Shown here: positions 20,316-28,491 of the stretch, piece by piece
How positions within the stretch are numbered: the stretch's first letter is position 1
How the letters are laid out: each line of letters opens with the position of its first letter
DNA from: Zeimonas arvi
Lineage (GTDB): Bacteria > Pseudomonadota > Gammaproteobacteria > Burkholderiales > Burkholderiaceae_E
Length of the DNA: 64,000 bases
Direction: 5' to 3'
Assembly (NCBI RefSeq): GCF_008039575.1
Contig: NZ_VDUY01000001.1
Coordinates: 186,001-250,000 of the forward strand
Notes under the pieces: generated by a model
The model's database searches: none
The model's input: only the letters and a program-made list of their open reading frames with translations
What the model was told of the DNA's origin: nothing
Program-made: the position numbers and the translations under genes

Positions 20316-20410
20316 CCCGTGTTTGCAGCCCGTTTCCCGCGGGTTCGAATCGAGCGATCCAGCCTGTCGTGCCCAACCCCGCTGAATCGCTTTCTACCGA
20401 GAGGAGAAAC

Positions 20411-21073
20411 ATGAACAAACCGGTCAAAAAACTGGCGTATCTGGTTGCTGCGGCGATGCTGTCGGCTTCGACGCTCGCTGTCGCCCAGTCTGCCGATCCG
20501 AAGAAGAGCGGCTATGTCATCAGCCCGGACAGCAAGGTCGTGGTGAACCCGTTCGGCCAGTGCTGGCGCACCGGCTACTGGACCCCGGCCGACGCGATCA
20601 AGGGTTGCGACGACGATCTGCTGCCGAAGGCCGCCCCGGCGCCCGCCCCGGCCCCGGCTCCGGCTCCCGCCCCGGCTCCGAAGCCCGCTCCGAAGCCCGC
20701 GCCGGCCCCGACCAGCGAAAAAGTCACCTTCGCGGCTGACACCTTCTTCGACTTCGACAAGGCCGTCGTCAAGCCGGAAGGCAAGGCTCGACTGGACGAT
20801 CTGGTCGGCAAGCTGCAGGGCGTGACCCTCGAGGTCATCATCGCCGTCGGCCACACCGACAGCATCGGCTCCGACGCCTACAACCAGAAGCTGTCGGTCC
20901 GTCGCGCCGAAGCCGTGAAGGCCTACCTGGTCAGCAAGGGCATCGAAGCCAACCGGATCTACACGGAAGGCAAGGGCGAGAAGCAGCCGGTCGCCGACAA
21001 CAAGACCCGCGATGGCCGCGCGAAGAACCGTCGCGTGGAAGTCGAGGTGGTCGGCACCCGTCCGCGTCGCTGA
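20411..21073 (+). CDS. ompA: OmpA-family outer-membrane protein
   Basis: A 220-residue exported protein. Signal peptide 1-25 ends TLAVA|Q. A short N-terminal region (about 26-74, with the two cysteines of GQCWRTG and KGCDDD) is followed by a proline-alanine-lysine linker of PAPAPA/KPAP units (about 76-101). The C-terminal OmpA peptidoglycan-binding domain (about 104-217) carries [18 protein letters not shown] and the diaminopimelate-contacting NxxLSxxRAxxV pattern. The N-terminus is too short for an eight-stranded barrel, as in other Burkholderiales OmpA-like proteins. It should tether the outer membrane to the cell wall. RBS GAGGAGAAAC; a strong intrinsic terminator follows. Confidence 0.93.
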   Translation: MNKPVKKLAYLVAAAMLSASTLAVAQSADPKKSGYVISPDSKVVVNPFGQCWRTGYWTPADAIKGCDDDLLPKAAPAPAPAPAPAPAPAPKPAPKPAPAPTSEKVTFAADTFFDFDKAVVKPEGKARLDDLVGKLQGVTLEVIIAVGHTDSIGSDAYNQKLSVRRAEAVKAYLVSKGIEANRIYTEGKGEKQPVADNKTRDGRAKNRRVEVEVVGTRPRR

Positions 21074-21113
21074 TACCGGCTCGGGATCGGCTTCGGCCGG
21101 TCCCTCCGGAGAG

Positions 21114-21138
21114 ACCCCGCTTCGGCGGGGTTTTTTTT
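21114..21138 (+). terminator. Rho-independent terminator after ompA
   Basis: Stem ACCCCGC / GCGGGGT (21114-21120, 21125-21131) with a TTCG tetraloop and an eight-T run. It lies 41 bases after the ompA stop and only 28 bases before the ubiG start. Confidence 0.93.
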
Positions 21139-21158
21139 CGTCATCTAGAATCGGTTTC

Positions 21159-21896
21159 GTGACCGCAGACACCGCCCATTCCGATCAAGCCGCCCCGGCC
21201 AACGCCGACCCGGCCGAGCTCGCCAAGTTCTCGGCCCTGGCCTCGCGCTGGTGGGACCCGGAATCCGAGTTCAAGCCGCTGCACCAGATCAACCCGCTCA
21301 GGCTGGACTGGATCGATCGGCTGGCGCCCCTGAAGGGCCGGCGCGTCGTGGACATCGGCTGCGGCGGCGGCATCCTGGCCGAGTCGATGGCCGGGCGTGG
21401 CGCCGAAGTGCTCGGCATCGACCTGGCCGACCGGCCGCTGAAGGTCGCCGAGCTGCACGCCCTGGAAAGCGGCGCGCAGGTGAGCTACCGGCGCATTTCG
21501 GCCGAGGCGCTGGCCGCCGAGCAGCCGGGCAGCTTCGACACGGTCACTTGCATGGAGATGCTCGAGCACGTGCCGGACCCGGAATCCACCGTGCGCGCCT
21601 GCGCGCAGCTGGCGAAGCCGGGCGGCTGGCTCTTCTTCTCCACGATCAATCGCAACCCGAAGTCCTTCCTGTTCGCGATCGTGGGCGCCGAGTACGTGCT
21701 CCGGCTGCTGCCGCGCGGCACGCACGAATACGGGAAGTTCATCAAGCCCTCGGAGCTGGCGGCGGCCATCCGCCGCTGCGGGCTCGAGACGGTCGAGATG
21801 ACCGGCTTGACCTACAACCCGATCACCCAGATCTACGCCCTGGACCCGAAGGACGTGTCGGTCAACTACGCGATCGCGGTTCGCAAGCCCGGATGA
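21159..21896 (+). CDS. ubiG: Ubiquinone biosynthesis O-methyltransferase
   Basis: A 245-residue SAM-dependent methyltransferase that performs both O-methylations of ubiquinone synthesis. Visible: the N-terminal [26 protein letters not shown] typical of UbiG, SAM motif [12 protein letters not shown] (63-73), motif post-[14 protein letters not shown], and the C-terminal NYAIAVRK. No convincing ATG exists; GTG 21159 gives a protein of normal length. Translation of the next gene is coupled (ATGA overlap). The ubiG-gph order after ompA is standard for this group. Confidence 0.95.
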   Translation: MTADTAHSDQAAPANADPAELAKFSALASRWWDPESEFKPLHQINPLRLDWIDRLAPLKGRRVVDIGCGGGILAESMAGRGAEVLGIDLADRPLKVAELHALESGAQVSYRRISAEALAAEQPGSFDTVTCMEMLEHVPDPESTVRACAQLAKPGGWLFFSTINRNPKSFLFAIVGAEYVLRLLPRGTHEYGKFIKPSELAAAIRRCGLETVEMTGLTYNPITQIYALDPKDVSVNYAIAVRKPG

Positions 21897-22609
21897 CCGC
21901 GATGCTGCAGGCAATCTTCTTCGACCTCGACGGCACCCTGGCCGACACCGCGCGCGACCTGGTGGAGCCGATCCAGGCCATGCGCGCCGATCGCGGGCTC
22001 GGGCCCCTGCCCTTCGAGGCGCTGCGCCCCTTCGCGTCGATGGGCGCGCGCGGGCTGATCCTGCGCGGCTTCGGCGTGGAACGCGACGACGACGACTTCG
22101 CCGCCCTGCGCGACGAGTTCCTGGCCCGCTACGAGCAGGCGATGCTGGTCCACACCCGCCTGTTCGAGGGCATGGACACGGTGCTCGACGCCCTGGACGA
22201 CGCAGGCATCCGCTGGGGAGTGATCAGCAACAAGGTCGAGCGCTACGTCAGGCCCATCGTCGAGGGTCTCGGCCTGGGCGCTCGGTCGGTCTGCGCGATC
22301 GGGGGCGACACCACGCCCTTCGCCAAGCCGCACCCCGAACCGCTGCTGCACGGCGCGCGGCTGGCCGCGGTGGATCCTGCCTGCAGCGTCTACGTGGGCG
22401 ACGATCTTCGCGACATCGAGGCCGGACGGGCCGCGGCGATGCGCACCGTGGCCGCGGCCTACGGGTTCTGCGGCGTGTCGGCGGCGCCCGCCGAATGGGG
22501 CGCGGACCACCTGATCGAAACGCCGCTTCAGCTGCTCGCCGAACTGGGCATCGCGCGGGCCACGAGCGCCGCCGCGTCGATCTCCATGGGCAAGGTTCCG
22601 AAGGCCTGA
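21893..22609 (+). CDS. gph: Phosphoglycolate phosphatase (HAD superfamily)
   Basis: A 238-residue haloacid-dehalogenase-type phosphatase that removes phosphate from 2-phosphoglycolate (DNA-repair or Rubisco side product). Motif I is [12 protein letters not shown] with nucleophile D11 and acid D13; motif II is GVISNK; motif III/IV are KPHPEP and [14 protein letters not shown] 21893 overlaps the ubiG stop. The last 82 bases overlap the 3' end of the convergent aidB-like gene, and the C-terminus (about 20 residues beyond the usual end) is the overlapping part. Confidence 0.93.
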   Translation: MTAMLQAIFFDLDGTLADTARDLVEPIQAMRADRGLGPLPFEALRPFASMGARGLILRGFGVERDDDDFAALRDEFLARYEQAMLVHTRLFEGMDTVLDALDDAGIRWGVISNKVERYVRPIVEGLGLGARSVCAIGGDTTPFAKPHPEPLLHGARLAAVDPACSVYVGDDLRDIEAGRAAAMRTVAAAYGFCGVSAAPAEWGADHLIETPLQLLAELGIARATSAAASISMGKVPKA

Positions 22610-24276
22610 TCGCCGGCTGCGCGAGTCGGGTCCAGGCGCCCGGCGCAAAAGGCCGCCGCGACCCCGGCTGGCGCGTCGCCGATCATGACCGCGGCCTGCC
22701 AGGCCCGCGCGAGATCGCCGGCGAGTCGCCGCGCGCCGAACGGATCCAGGAGGGCCGCCGTCTCGCTGCGCTCCGCAGGGCCGGCGGGGCCCGCGCGCAG
22801 CGCTTCGAGCCGCTCGATCAGCGGCGACGCGAAGCGGTCGTAGGCCGGCAGCCTGCCTAGCGCCGCGGCCAGCTCGGCCGACAGCGCCTCGGCGCAGCCC
22901 GGCTCGCGCGCGAGCGCGCGCAGCAGGTCCAGGCACATCACGTTGCCCGATCCCTCCCAGATCGAATTGACCGGCAACTCCCGGTACAGGCGCGCGAGCG
23001 GCGCCTCTTCGACATAACCGTTGCCTCCGAGCACCTCCATCGCCTCGAAGGCCAGCGCGGGGCCGCGCCGGCAGATCCAGTACTTGGCCAGCGGCGTGCC
23101 GATCCGTAGCAGCGCGTCGGCCGCCGGGTTGCAGGCCCGTGCATCGAGCATCGCCGCCAGCCGCAGTGCCCAGCGCATCGCCGATTCGGACTCCAGCGCC
23201 AGGTCGGCCAGCACGTTGGCCATCAGCGGCTGGCGGGCCAGGGGCCGTCCGAAGGCCTCCCGCCGCGCCGCGTGATGCAGCGCCTCGGCGACCGCCCGCC
23301 GCATCATGCCGGCCGAGGCGATCGCGCAGTCGAGCCGGGTGAGCGAAGCCATCTCGAGGATGGTCGGGATGCCGCGCCCGATCTCGCCGACCAGGAAGGC
23401 GGCGGTGCCGTCGAACTCCACCTCCGACGAGGCGTTCGAGCGGTTGCCGAGCTTGTCCTTGAGCCGCTGGAAGTGAAGCGCGTTCAGGCGCCCGTCGGGC
23501 AGCCAGCGCGGCACCAGGAAGCAGGACAGCCCGCCGCCGTCCGCCTGTGCGAGCACCAGGAAACCGTCGCACATCGGCGCCGACATGAACCACTTGTGGC
23601 CGGTGAGCCGGAAGGGCTCGCCCCAGCGATCGCCGAACTCGGATGCCGGCGCGCGCTCGGCGCGCGTGGTGTTGCTGCGAACATCGGAACCGCCCTGCTT
23701 CTCGGTCATGCCCATGCCCAGCAGCGCCGAACCGCGATCGGCCAGCGGGCGAAAGCGAGGGTCGTAGTCGCGCGACAGCAGCTTGGGCAACCAGTCCTGC
23801 GCCAGCGCCGGCTGTCCGGCCATGAGGGGAATGGCGGCCCAGGTCATCGTCACCGGGCACTGCGTGCCGTTCTCGACCTGCGAGAACAACAGGTACTTCG
23901 CGGCGCGCATCAGGTGGCTGTCGACGGGCTTTCGCCCCGGGCCGACGAAGCCCGAGCCGTCGGCCGCGGTCCAGGTCGCCGCGTGAAGGCCCTCGGCCCT
24001 CAGCATGCCCATCAGCGCGTGCCAGGCCGGATGGAACTCCACCTCGTCGATGCGCCGGCCGAACCGATCGAAGCTGCGCAGCATCGGCGGGTAAGCGTTG
24101 GCCTGGCGACCGAGATCCAGCGTGTCGGCGGCGCCGAGGCGGCGGCCCAAAGCGGACAGCGCCGGGCAGGCCTGCGGGTCCACGCGACCCACGGCCTCGG
24201 CCAGCGCCCGGTCGGATCCGAAGAGATCCAGATCGGCCAAGGGATCGGGCTGGTTGAACACCTCGTGCGTGAGCAT
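22528..24276 (-). CDS. aidB: AidB-type acyl-CoA dehydrogenase
   Basis: A 582-residue FAD acyl-CoA dehydrogenase fold protein close to E. coli AidB in several long stretches I can recall: FNQPDPL at the N-terminus, MGMTEKQGGSDVRSNTTRAE, KDKLGNRSNASSEVEF and LPVNSIWEGSGNVMCLD. AidB is made during the adaptive response to alkylating agents and has weak isovaleryl-CoA dehydrogenase activity; its physiological reaction is unsettled. ATG 24276 is chosen because GGGAGGAAG precedes it. The C-terminal portion (about 60 residues past EGSGN and the helical end) is longer than in E. coli, and its final 27 codons lie antisense to gph. Confidence 0.88.
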   Translation of the reverse strand: MLTHEVFNQPDPLADLDLFGSDRALAEAVGRVDPQACPALSALGRRLGAADTLDLGRQANAYPPMLRSFDRFGRRIDEVEFHPAWHALMGMLRAEGLHAATWTAADGSGFVGPGRKPVDSHLMRAAKYLLFSQVENGTQCPVTMTWAAIPLMAGQPALAQDWLPKLLSRDYDPRFRPLADRGSALLGMGMTEKQGGSDVRSNTTRAERAPASEFGDRWGEPFRLTGHKWFMSAPMCDGFLVLAQADGGGLSCFLVPRWLPDGRLNALHFQRLKDKLGNRSNASSEVEFDGTAAFLVGEIGRGIPTILEMASLTRLDCAIASAGMMRRAVAEALHHAARREAFGRPLARQPLMANVLADLALESESAMRWALRLAAMLDARACNPAADALLRIGTPLAKYWICRRGPALAFEAMEVLGGNGYVEEAPLARLYRELPVNSIWEGSGNVMCLDLLRALAREPGCAEALSAELAAALGRLPAYDRFASPLIERLEALRAGPAGPAERSETAALLDPFGARRLAGDLARAWQAAVMIGDAPAGVAAAFCAGRLDPTRAAGDQAFGTLPMEIDAAALVARAMPSSASS

Positions 24277-24374
24277 CGCGCTTCCTCCCGCGATCGGTTG
24301 TGCCATCATCCGTTGCGGCGCGCCGCCTCGCAGTCGCTCGCGGGCGCGGTCCGACAACGAATCAGGAGACCCTC

Positions 24375-25376
24375 ATGATGCAGGCAAAATCCCCCAGCCG
24401 TCGCGCACTGAGCGTCGCGCTCGCCGGCGCCGCAGCCATCGCCGCCCTCGCCCCCTTGTCGGGCCCTGCACTCGCGCAGGACTACCCGTCGCGCGCGATC
24501 ACGATGGTGGTGCCCTTCCCGCCGGGCGGCGTGGCCGACACGGTGGGTCGTCCGGTTGCCGATGCGCTGGGCCGCTACCTGGGGCAGTCGGTGGTCGTCG
24601 AGAACAAGTCCGGCGCCGGCGGCGGCATCGGCATGGCCCACGCAGCCAAATCTACGCCGGACGGCTACACGCTGCTGCTGGCCCTGTCGTCGATCACGAT
24701 CATCCCCGAGGCCGACAAGATCCTGAATCGGTCGCCGATGTACCAGCTGAACCAGCTGGTGCCGATCGCCCGCTTCACCGCCGACCCCACGGTGCTGGCG
24801 GTGCGCGCGGACAGCCCGTGGAAGACCTACGCCGACTTCATCGCCCACGCCAGGGCCAAGCCCGGCGCGATCACCTTCGGCTCCTCGGGCAACTACGGCA
24901 CGATGCATGTTCCGATGGAGATGCTCAAGCAGGCCACCGGCACATTCATGGTCCACGTGCCCTACACCGGCGCCGGCCCCGCGATCGTGGGCCTGCTCGG
25001 CGAGCAGGTCGACGCGCTGGCCACCGGCCCGGCCACCGTCGTCCAGCACGTGAAGGCCGGCAAGCTGCGCGTGCTGGCGCACTGGGGCACCGGCCGGCTC
25101 GCCGCCCTGCCGGACGTGCCCAGCCTGACCGAGCTGGGCGCCAAGGTGACCTTCTCGCAATGGGCCGGCCTGTTCGCGCCCGCGGGCACGCCGGAACCGG
25201 TGATCGCCAGGCTGCGCGATGCCGCCCGCAAGGCCGCCACCGACGAGAAGGTGATCCGCACGATCGGCACCGCCGGCACGCCGATCCAGTACCTGGACGC
25301 ACCCGAATTCGCGAAGTTCGTGGCCGAGGATGCCAGGGTGATGGCGGGCGTCGTGCAGCGGATCGGCAAGCAGTGA
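24375..25376 (+). CDS. Bug-family tripartite tricarboxylate transporter substrate-binding protein
   Basis: A 333-residue periplasmic binding protein of the TctC/Bug family, expanded greatly in Burkholderiales. Signal peptide ends PALAQ near residue 35. The mature N-terminus DYPSRAITMVVPFPPGGVADTVGRPVA and ENKSGAGGGIG are family hallmarks, followed by HVPYTGAGPAIVGLLGEQVDA and the DVPSLTELG segment. No TctA/TctB membrane genes are adjacent, so it is an orphan receptor. RBS CAGGAG with a six-base spacer before ATG 24375. The ligand (a carboxylate) is unknown. Confidence 0.92.
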   Translation: MMQAKSPSRRALSVALAGAAAIAALAPLSGPALAQDYPSRAITMVVPFPPGGVADTVGRPVADALGRYLGQSVVVENKSGAGGGIGMAHAAKSTPDGYTLLLALSSITIIPEADKILNRSPMYQLNQLVPIARFTADPTVLAVRADSPWKTYADFIAHARAKPGAITFGSSGNYGTMHVPMEMLKQATGTFMVHVPYTGAGPAIVGLLGEQVDALATGPATVVQHVKAGKLRVLAHWGTGRLAALPDVPSLTELGAKVTFSQWAGLFAPAGTPEPVIARLRDAARKAATDEKVIRTIGTAGTPIQYLDAPEFAKFVAEDARVMAGVVQRIGKQ

Positions 25377-25419
25377 GGGACCCGGGCGGCGCCATGCCGC
25401 TCCCGTTCCTTGCAGGGCT

Positions 25420-26070
25420 TCAGCGCGTGCCGGCGAGGGCCTCGGACTCGATCACCCGGGTGCCCGGCTCGGCTCGCAGCGCGGCGTCGAGCATGACCCT
25501 CGCCACCGCCGCGGCAGCCACCGGCCGGTAGCGAGGCGGAATCAGCGGCCTCAGCAGCCTCGCCGCGGCCAGCCCCAGGGCTTCGCCGAGGCGGAAGTCC
25601 GGCCTCGGCCCCGCATCGAGCAGCGATGGCCGCACGATGGTCAGCGAGTCGAAACCGATCGTCCGCACGTCGCGCTCGGCCTCGCCCTTCACCCGCAGGT
25701 AGAAACTGCGCGAATCCGGATCGGCGCCCAGGGACGAGTTCTGCACGAAGACCGGCGTGCCGGCCTGGCGCGCGAGCCCGGCGGCCTCGAGCACGTAGTC
25801 GTGGTCCACCCGCCGGAATGCCGCCTGCGAGCCGGCGAGCTTCATCGTGGTGCCCAGCGCGCAGAGTGCGGCATCGGCACGCCACCAGTCGGCATCGGGC
25901 GGCAGGCGCTCGAAGTCCACGACCGGATTCTGCAGCCGCCCCGCAGCGGGCACGGCCAGCGGCCGGCGCGTGGGCGCCACGACCCGGGACACCTGGGGGT
26001 GCGCCAGCGCGAGGCGAAGCACCTGCCCGCCGACCTGGCCGGTGGCGCCCAGCAGCAGGACGGTCGTCAC
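25420..26070 (-). CDS. NAD(P)H-binding oxidoreductase (atypical SDR, HTATIP2/NmrA-like)
   Basis: A 216-residue Rossmann protein. The dinucleotide-binding loop is VLLLGATGQVGGQVLRLAL (4-22); CALGTTMKLAGSQAAFRRVDHDYVL and VKGEAERDVRTIGFDSLTIVRPSLLDA are characteristic of the atypical SDR group containing HTATIP2/TIP30-like and YwnB-like proteins. The usual SDR catalytic YxxxK is shifted to YLRVKGE. GTG 26070 overlaps the cupin gene stop (GTGA), so the two are co-translated. Function unknown; possibly a redox sensor or quinone/aldehyde reductase. Confidence 0.8.
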   Translation of the reverse strand: MTTVLLLGATGQVGGQVLRLALAHPQVSRVVAPTRRPLAVPAAGRLQNPVVDFERLPPDADWWRADAALCALGTTMKLAGSQAAFRRVDHDYVLEAAGLARQAGTPVFVQNSSLGADPDSRSFYLRVKGEAERDVRTIGFDSLTIVRPSLLDAGPRPDFRLGEALGLAAARLLRPLIPPRYRPVAAAAVARVMLDAALRAEPGTRVIESEALAGTR

Positions 26071-26855
26071 CGGAGGGCCGGTTCCACCGGCAGCGGCATG
26101 AAGGGCGCCCCCAGGTGCCCGACCTTCACGTAGATCAGCGCCCCTTCCGGGCCCGCATGCGGCGCGTGGCTGCTCCAGCGTGGGCTGCGCAGCCAGGAAC
26201 CGGCCGGATACGCCCCGTGCTCGTCCACGAACAGCCCTTGCAGCACCAGGATCTCCTCGCCCCCCGGATGCGCGTGGCGCTGGAATCGCGTGTCCGGCGC
26301 CCAGCGGACCAGCGCCGTGCTCACGCCGTCGTGTTCGTGCAGCGGCATCACCGACAGGCCCGGCACCAGCCCCGGATGCCAGGGGGCGCTGCGGGTGTCG
26401 ACGCGCACCGGCACCAGGTCGTCGGCCGCGAACTGCCAGAGCTTCACGAAGATCGTGCAGCCCTCGCGAGAGAACGGCGCATGCGCCGTGCCCGGCGGAT
26501 TGCGCAGGTAGGCCCCGGCCGGATGGTCGCCCGACTCGTCCGAGAACACCCCGTCGAGCACCAGGATCTCCTCCCCGCCGCCGTGCACGTGCCTCGAGAA
26601 GCTGCTGCCCGGCGCGTAGCGGACGATGCTGGTCGCGCGGGCGACCTCGCCGCCCACTCGGTCCAGCATCCGGCGCCCGACGCCCGGCAGCGGGGACGGC
26701 ACCCACTCGGCCCGGTCCGGCGCCTGCACGACGCGAAGCGAGAAATCGGCATTGAAATCCAAGCGGAAACCCCCATGTCGGGAAAGTGCGCGGCCGAGCC
26801 GATGCACGCAATTGTCAGCAGACCGGCGACTCGAAACCGGACCTCGAGTCGCCAT
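26067..26855 (-). CDS. Bicupin protein, ChrR-like
   Basis: A protein with two consecutive cupin folds of the ChrR (anti-sigma cupin) type. Both halves repeat the same pattern: RHVHGGGEEILVLDGVF / RHAHPGGEEILVLQGLF (metal ligands H, H, E) then PAGAYLRNPPGTAHAPFS / PAGSWLRSPRWSSHAPHA. Unlike ChrR there is no N-terminal zinc anti-sigma domain and no ECF sigma gene nearby. The start is uncertain: ATG 26855 (262 residues) is given, but a TTG at 26762 (LDFNADFSLRVV, matching the usual family start) would shorten it by 31 residues. Together with the coupled NAD(P)-binding protein it forms a two-gene operon divergent from ssrA. Confidence 0.78.
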   Translation of the reverse strand: MATRGPVSSRRSADNCVHRLGRALSRHGGFRLDFNADFSLRVVQAPDRAEWVPSPLPGVGRRMLDRVGGEVARATSIVRYAPGSSFSRHVHGGGEEILVLDGVFSDESGDHPAGAYLRNPPGTAHAPFSREGCTIFVKLWQFAADDLVPVRVDTRSAPWHPGLVPGLSVMPLHEHDGVSTALVRWAPDTRFQRHAHPGGEEILVLQGLFVDEHGAYPAGSWLRSPRWSSHAPHAGPEGALIYVKVGHLGAPFMPLPVEPALR

Positions 26856-26873
26856 ATGTGAGATGATGAACGA

Positions 26874-26890
26874 GTTGCTGTAGCAGCAAC
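26874..26890. repeat. Inverted repeat just upstream of ssrA
   Basis: GTTGCTG-TAG-CAGCAAC, perfect 7-base arms, ending 12 bases before the mature tmRNA 5' end and 19 bases from the divergent cupin ATG. It may be an operator or part of the precursor leader removed by RNase P. Confidence 0.4.
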
Positions 26891-26901
26891 GCTGAACACC
26901 C

Positions 26902-27277
26902 GGGGCCGACCTGGTTTCGACGTGGGTAGCGAAGCGGCACAGGGCATGCCGAGGCGCCAAGTCCTCGTAAATCCTTTGGCAAATCTACAAACGCCAACGA
27001 CGAGCGTTTCGCTCTCGCGGCTTAAACCCCGCGAGCGCCGCAACAGTCAGCCGACGGGCTGGGCCTGACCGGGCAACCGGAAGGGCTGCGGTGTAACTTC
27101 AGTCGGATAGCGCCCGGGCCGGGTCACTTGGTCCAGGCGCGAAACTCAAGGTGACTGGGTGTGCGGCGGCCTGTCGTTCGGCTAATCGCCCACCGAGATC
27201 CAAATAGAGCGACTACGCATGTAGAACTGGTCGTAGAGGACTTGCGGACGCGGGTTCGATTCCCGCCGGCTCCACCA
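26902..27277 (+). ncRNA. ssrA: tmRNA (one-piece)
   Basis: Transfer-messenger RNA that rescues stalled ribosomes and tags the truncated peptide. The 5' end GGGGCCGAC pairs with the 3' GGCTCC that precedes the encoded CCA (27275-27277), forming the tRNA-Ala-like acceptor stem; the T-loop GGTTCGATTCC is at about 27253-27263. The tag reading frame is GCC AAC GAC ... GCT TAA at 26993-27025, coding ANDERFALAA, a typical betaproteobacterial tag. Pseudoknot segments lie between tag and 3' end. It is not permuted, which excludes an alphaproteobacterial form. Confidence 0.97.
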
Positions 27278-27279
27278 TT

Positions 27280-27325
27280 GAAAGCAAAACGGGCTGCCCC
27301 GAAAGGGGCGGCCCGTTTTGCTTTC
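27280..27325. terminator. Strong bidirectional terminator after ssrA
   Basis: A 21-base stem with GAAA tetraloop: left arm 27280-27300, right arm 27305-27325, complementary at 20 of 21 positions with one G-T wobble. The GC core GGGCTGCCCC is flanked by AAAA on the left and TTTT on the right, so it can stop transcription in both directions. It starts two bases after the tmRNA CCA. Confidence 0.9.
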
Positions 27326-27612
27326 ACACGACGGGACTCTCGCGGGAACCGAATCCGCGTCCGGCACCGACGGTGAGCGCGGGGTTTCGCGGCGCATGCG
27401 CCGCGCCGCGCGAACGACGAGCGCGTACTCGCGCGAGGCTCCTGGGGGCGAGCCAGGCACGCGAGAAGCCGTCCGACCACGCGCTGCCCCTGCGTCCGTA
27501 TCGGTGTAAGTCCCTGTGATACGTTCCCCACCAAGGACATGCCTTCAATCACCCCGATCACCACGCTCCGGGCCCCGTTCGAAGAGGCAACGAAGCGGGC
27601 GCCGCGCCTTCC
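27326..27612. other. Intergenic region between ssrA terminator and DUF3047 gene
   Basis: 287 bases with no convincing gene. It contains GC-rich short palindromes (for example GCGCATGCGC near 27396) and must hold the promoter of the following arsenosugar-type cluster. I looked for a duplicated ssrA 3' end or an integrase remnant, the marks of an island at this common attachment site, and saw neither. Confidence 0.5.
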
Positions 27613-28461
27613 ATGACCGACCCCGACGGCCCGATGCGCCCGGTCGCCTCTCACGCACTGAAGCCATCCCGCTCGGTCAGCCCGACGGCCCGCCCTCGCC
27701 TGCCGGCCAGCCGCATCGTGGGTCTGGCAATGCTGCTCGCAGCCGGCATCCCCTGCGGAATCGCTCGCGCCGCGAGCCCCGGCACCGCCGCAGAGCCGGT
27801 GGCCTGGGTCGGCCGATTCGCCCAGGATCACGATGCCTGGCGCGAAGTCCGCCTCGAGCCCGACCTGACCCCCAACGAATTCCAGTACCGCGAGTGGGAC
27901 GGCGTCCAGGCCCTGGAGGTGAGATCGGCCTCCAGCATGTCCCTGATGGCCCGCCCCCTGGATGTGGACCTCAAGGCCACGCCCGTACTGTGCTGGCGCT
28001 GGCGCGTGGCTGCCTCGATCGCCGAGGCGGACATGCGCCAGCGACAAGGCGACGACTATGCGGCCCGCGTGTACGTGAGCTTCGAGCTGCCCGACGCCAC
28101 GATGAGCTTCGGACTGAAGGCCAGGCTGGCCCTGGCCCGCGCTGTCTGGGGGCCGGACCTGCCCGATGCCGCCGTCAACTACGTCTGGGACAACCGCAAC
28201 CCGCCGGGCACCGAGCAGGCCAATGCCTATACCGACCGGGCGATGATGGTGGTCCTGCGCACCGGCGATGCAGAGGCCGGCCAATGGGTGTGGGAGCGCC
28301 GCAACGTGAACACCGACGTCTCCCGCCTGTTCGTACCGGGCGCGCGCGCCGTGCAGTTGGCGGTGACCGCGGACACGGACAACACCGGCACGTCCGCCCA
28401 TGCCGGATTCGCCGACTTCCATTTCGTTCAGGAGGGGAGCCCGTGTCGGGCGCCTTCCTGA
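27613..28461 (+). CDS. DUF3047 family exported protein
   Basis: A 282-residue protein of the DUF3047 family, function unknown. A hydrophobic signal segment IVGLAMLLAAGIPCGIARA ends near residue 54. The first 33 residues before it are polar, so the true start may be an internal codon such as GTG 27718. The mature domain shows the family pattern: LCWRWRV, a Q/KGDDYAARVYVSF strand, NYVWDN and a conserved ARAVQLAVTADTDNT segment, suggesting a beta-sandwich similar to carbohydrate-binding folds. It is the first gene of the cluster with arsS, 30 bases upstream, and probably acts in the periplasm. Confidence 0.82.
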   Translation: MTDPDGPMRPVASHALKPSRSVSPTARPRLPASRIVGLAMLLAAGIPCGIARAASPGTAAEPVAWVGRFAQDHDAWREVRLEPDLTPNEFQYREWDGVQALEVRSASSMSLMARPLDVDLKATPVLCWRWRVAASIAEADMRQRQGDDYAARVYVSFELPDATMSFGLKARLALARAVWGPDLPDAAVNYVWDNRNPPGTEQANAYTDRAMMVVLRTGDAEAGQWVWERRNVNTDVSRLFVPGARAVQLAVTADTDNTGTSAHAGFADFHFVQEGSPCRAPS

Positions 28462-28491
28462 CAGACCGCTCGCGGACAACCAACGGAATCG

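Noticed and set aside
20640-20710. CCCCGGCTCC-type repeats as a regulatory or CRISPR-like repeat
   Set aside because: These are in-frame codons for the proline-alanine-lysine linker of OmpA, not an independent repeat element.
27278-27612. Possible genomic-island junction at the ssrA 3' end
   Set aside because: No integrase gene, no repeat of the tmRNA 3' end elsewhere in the window, and no composition change in the following genes. Kept only as a remark.
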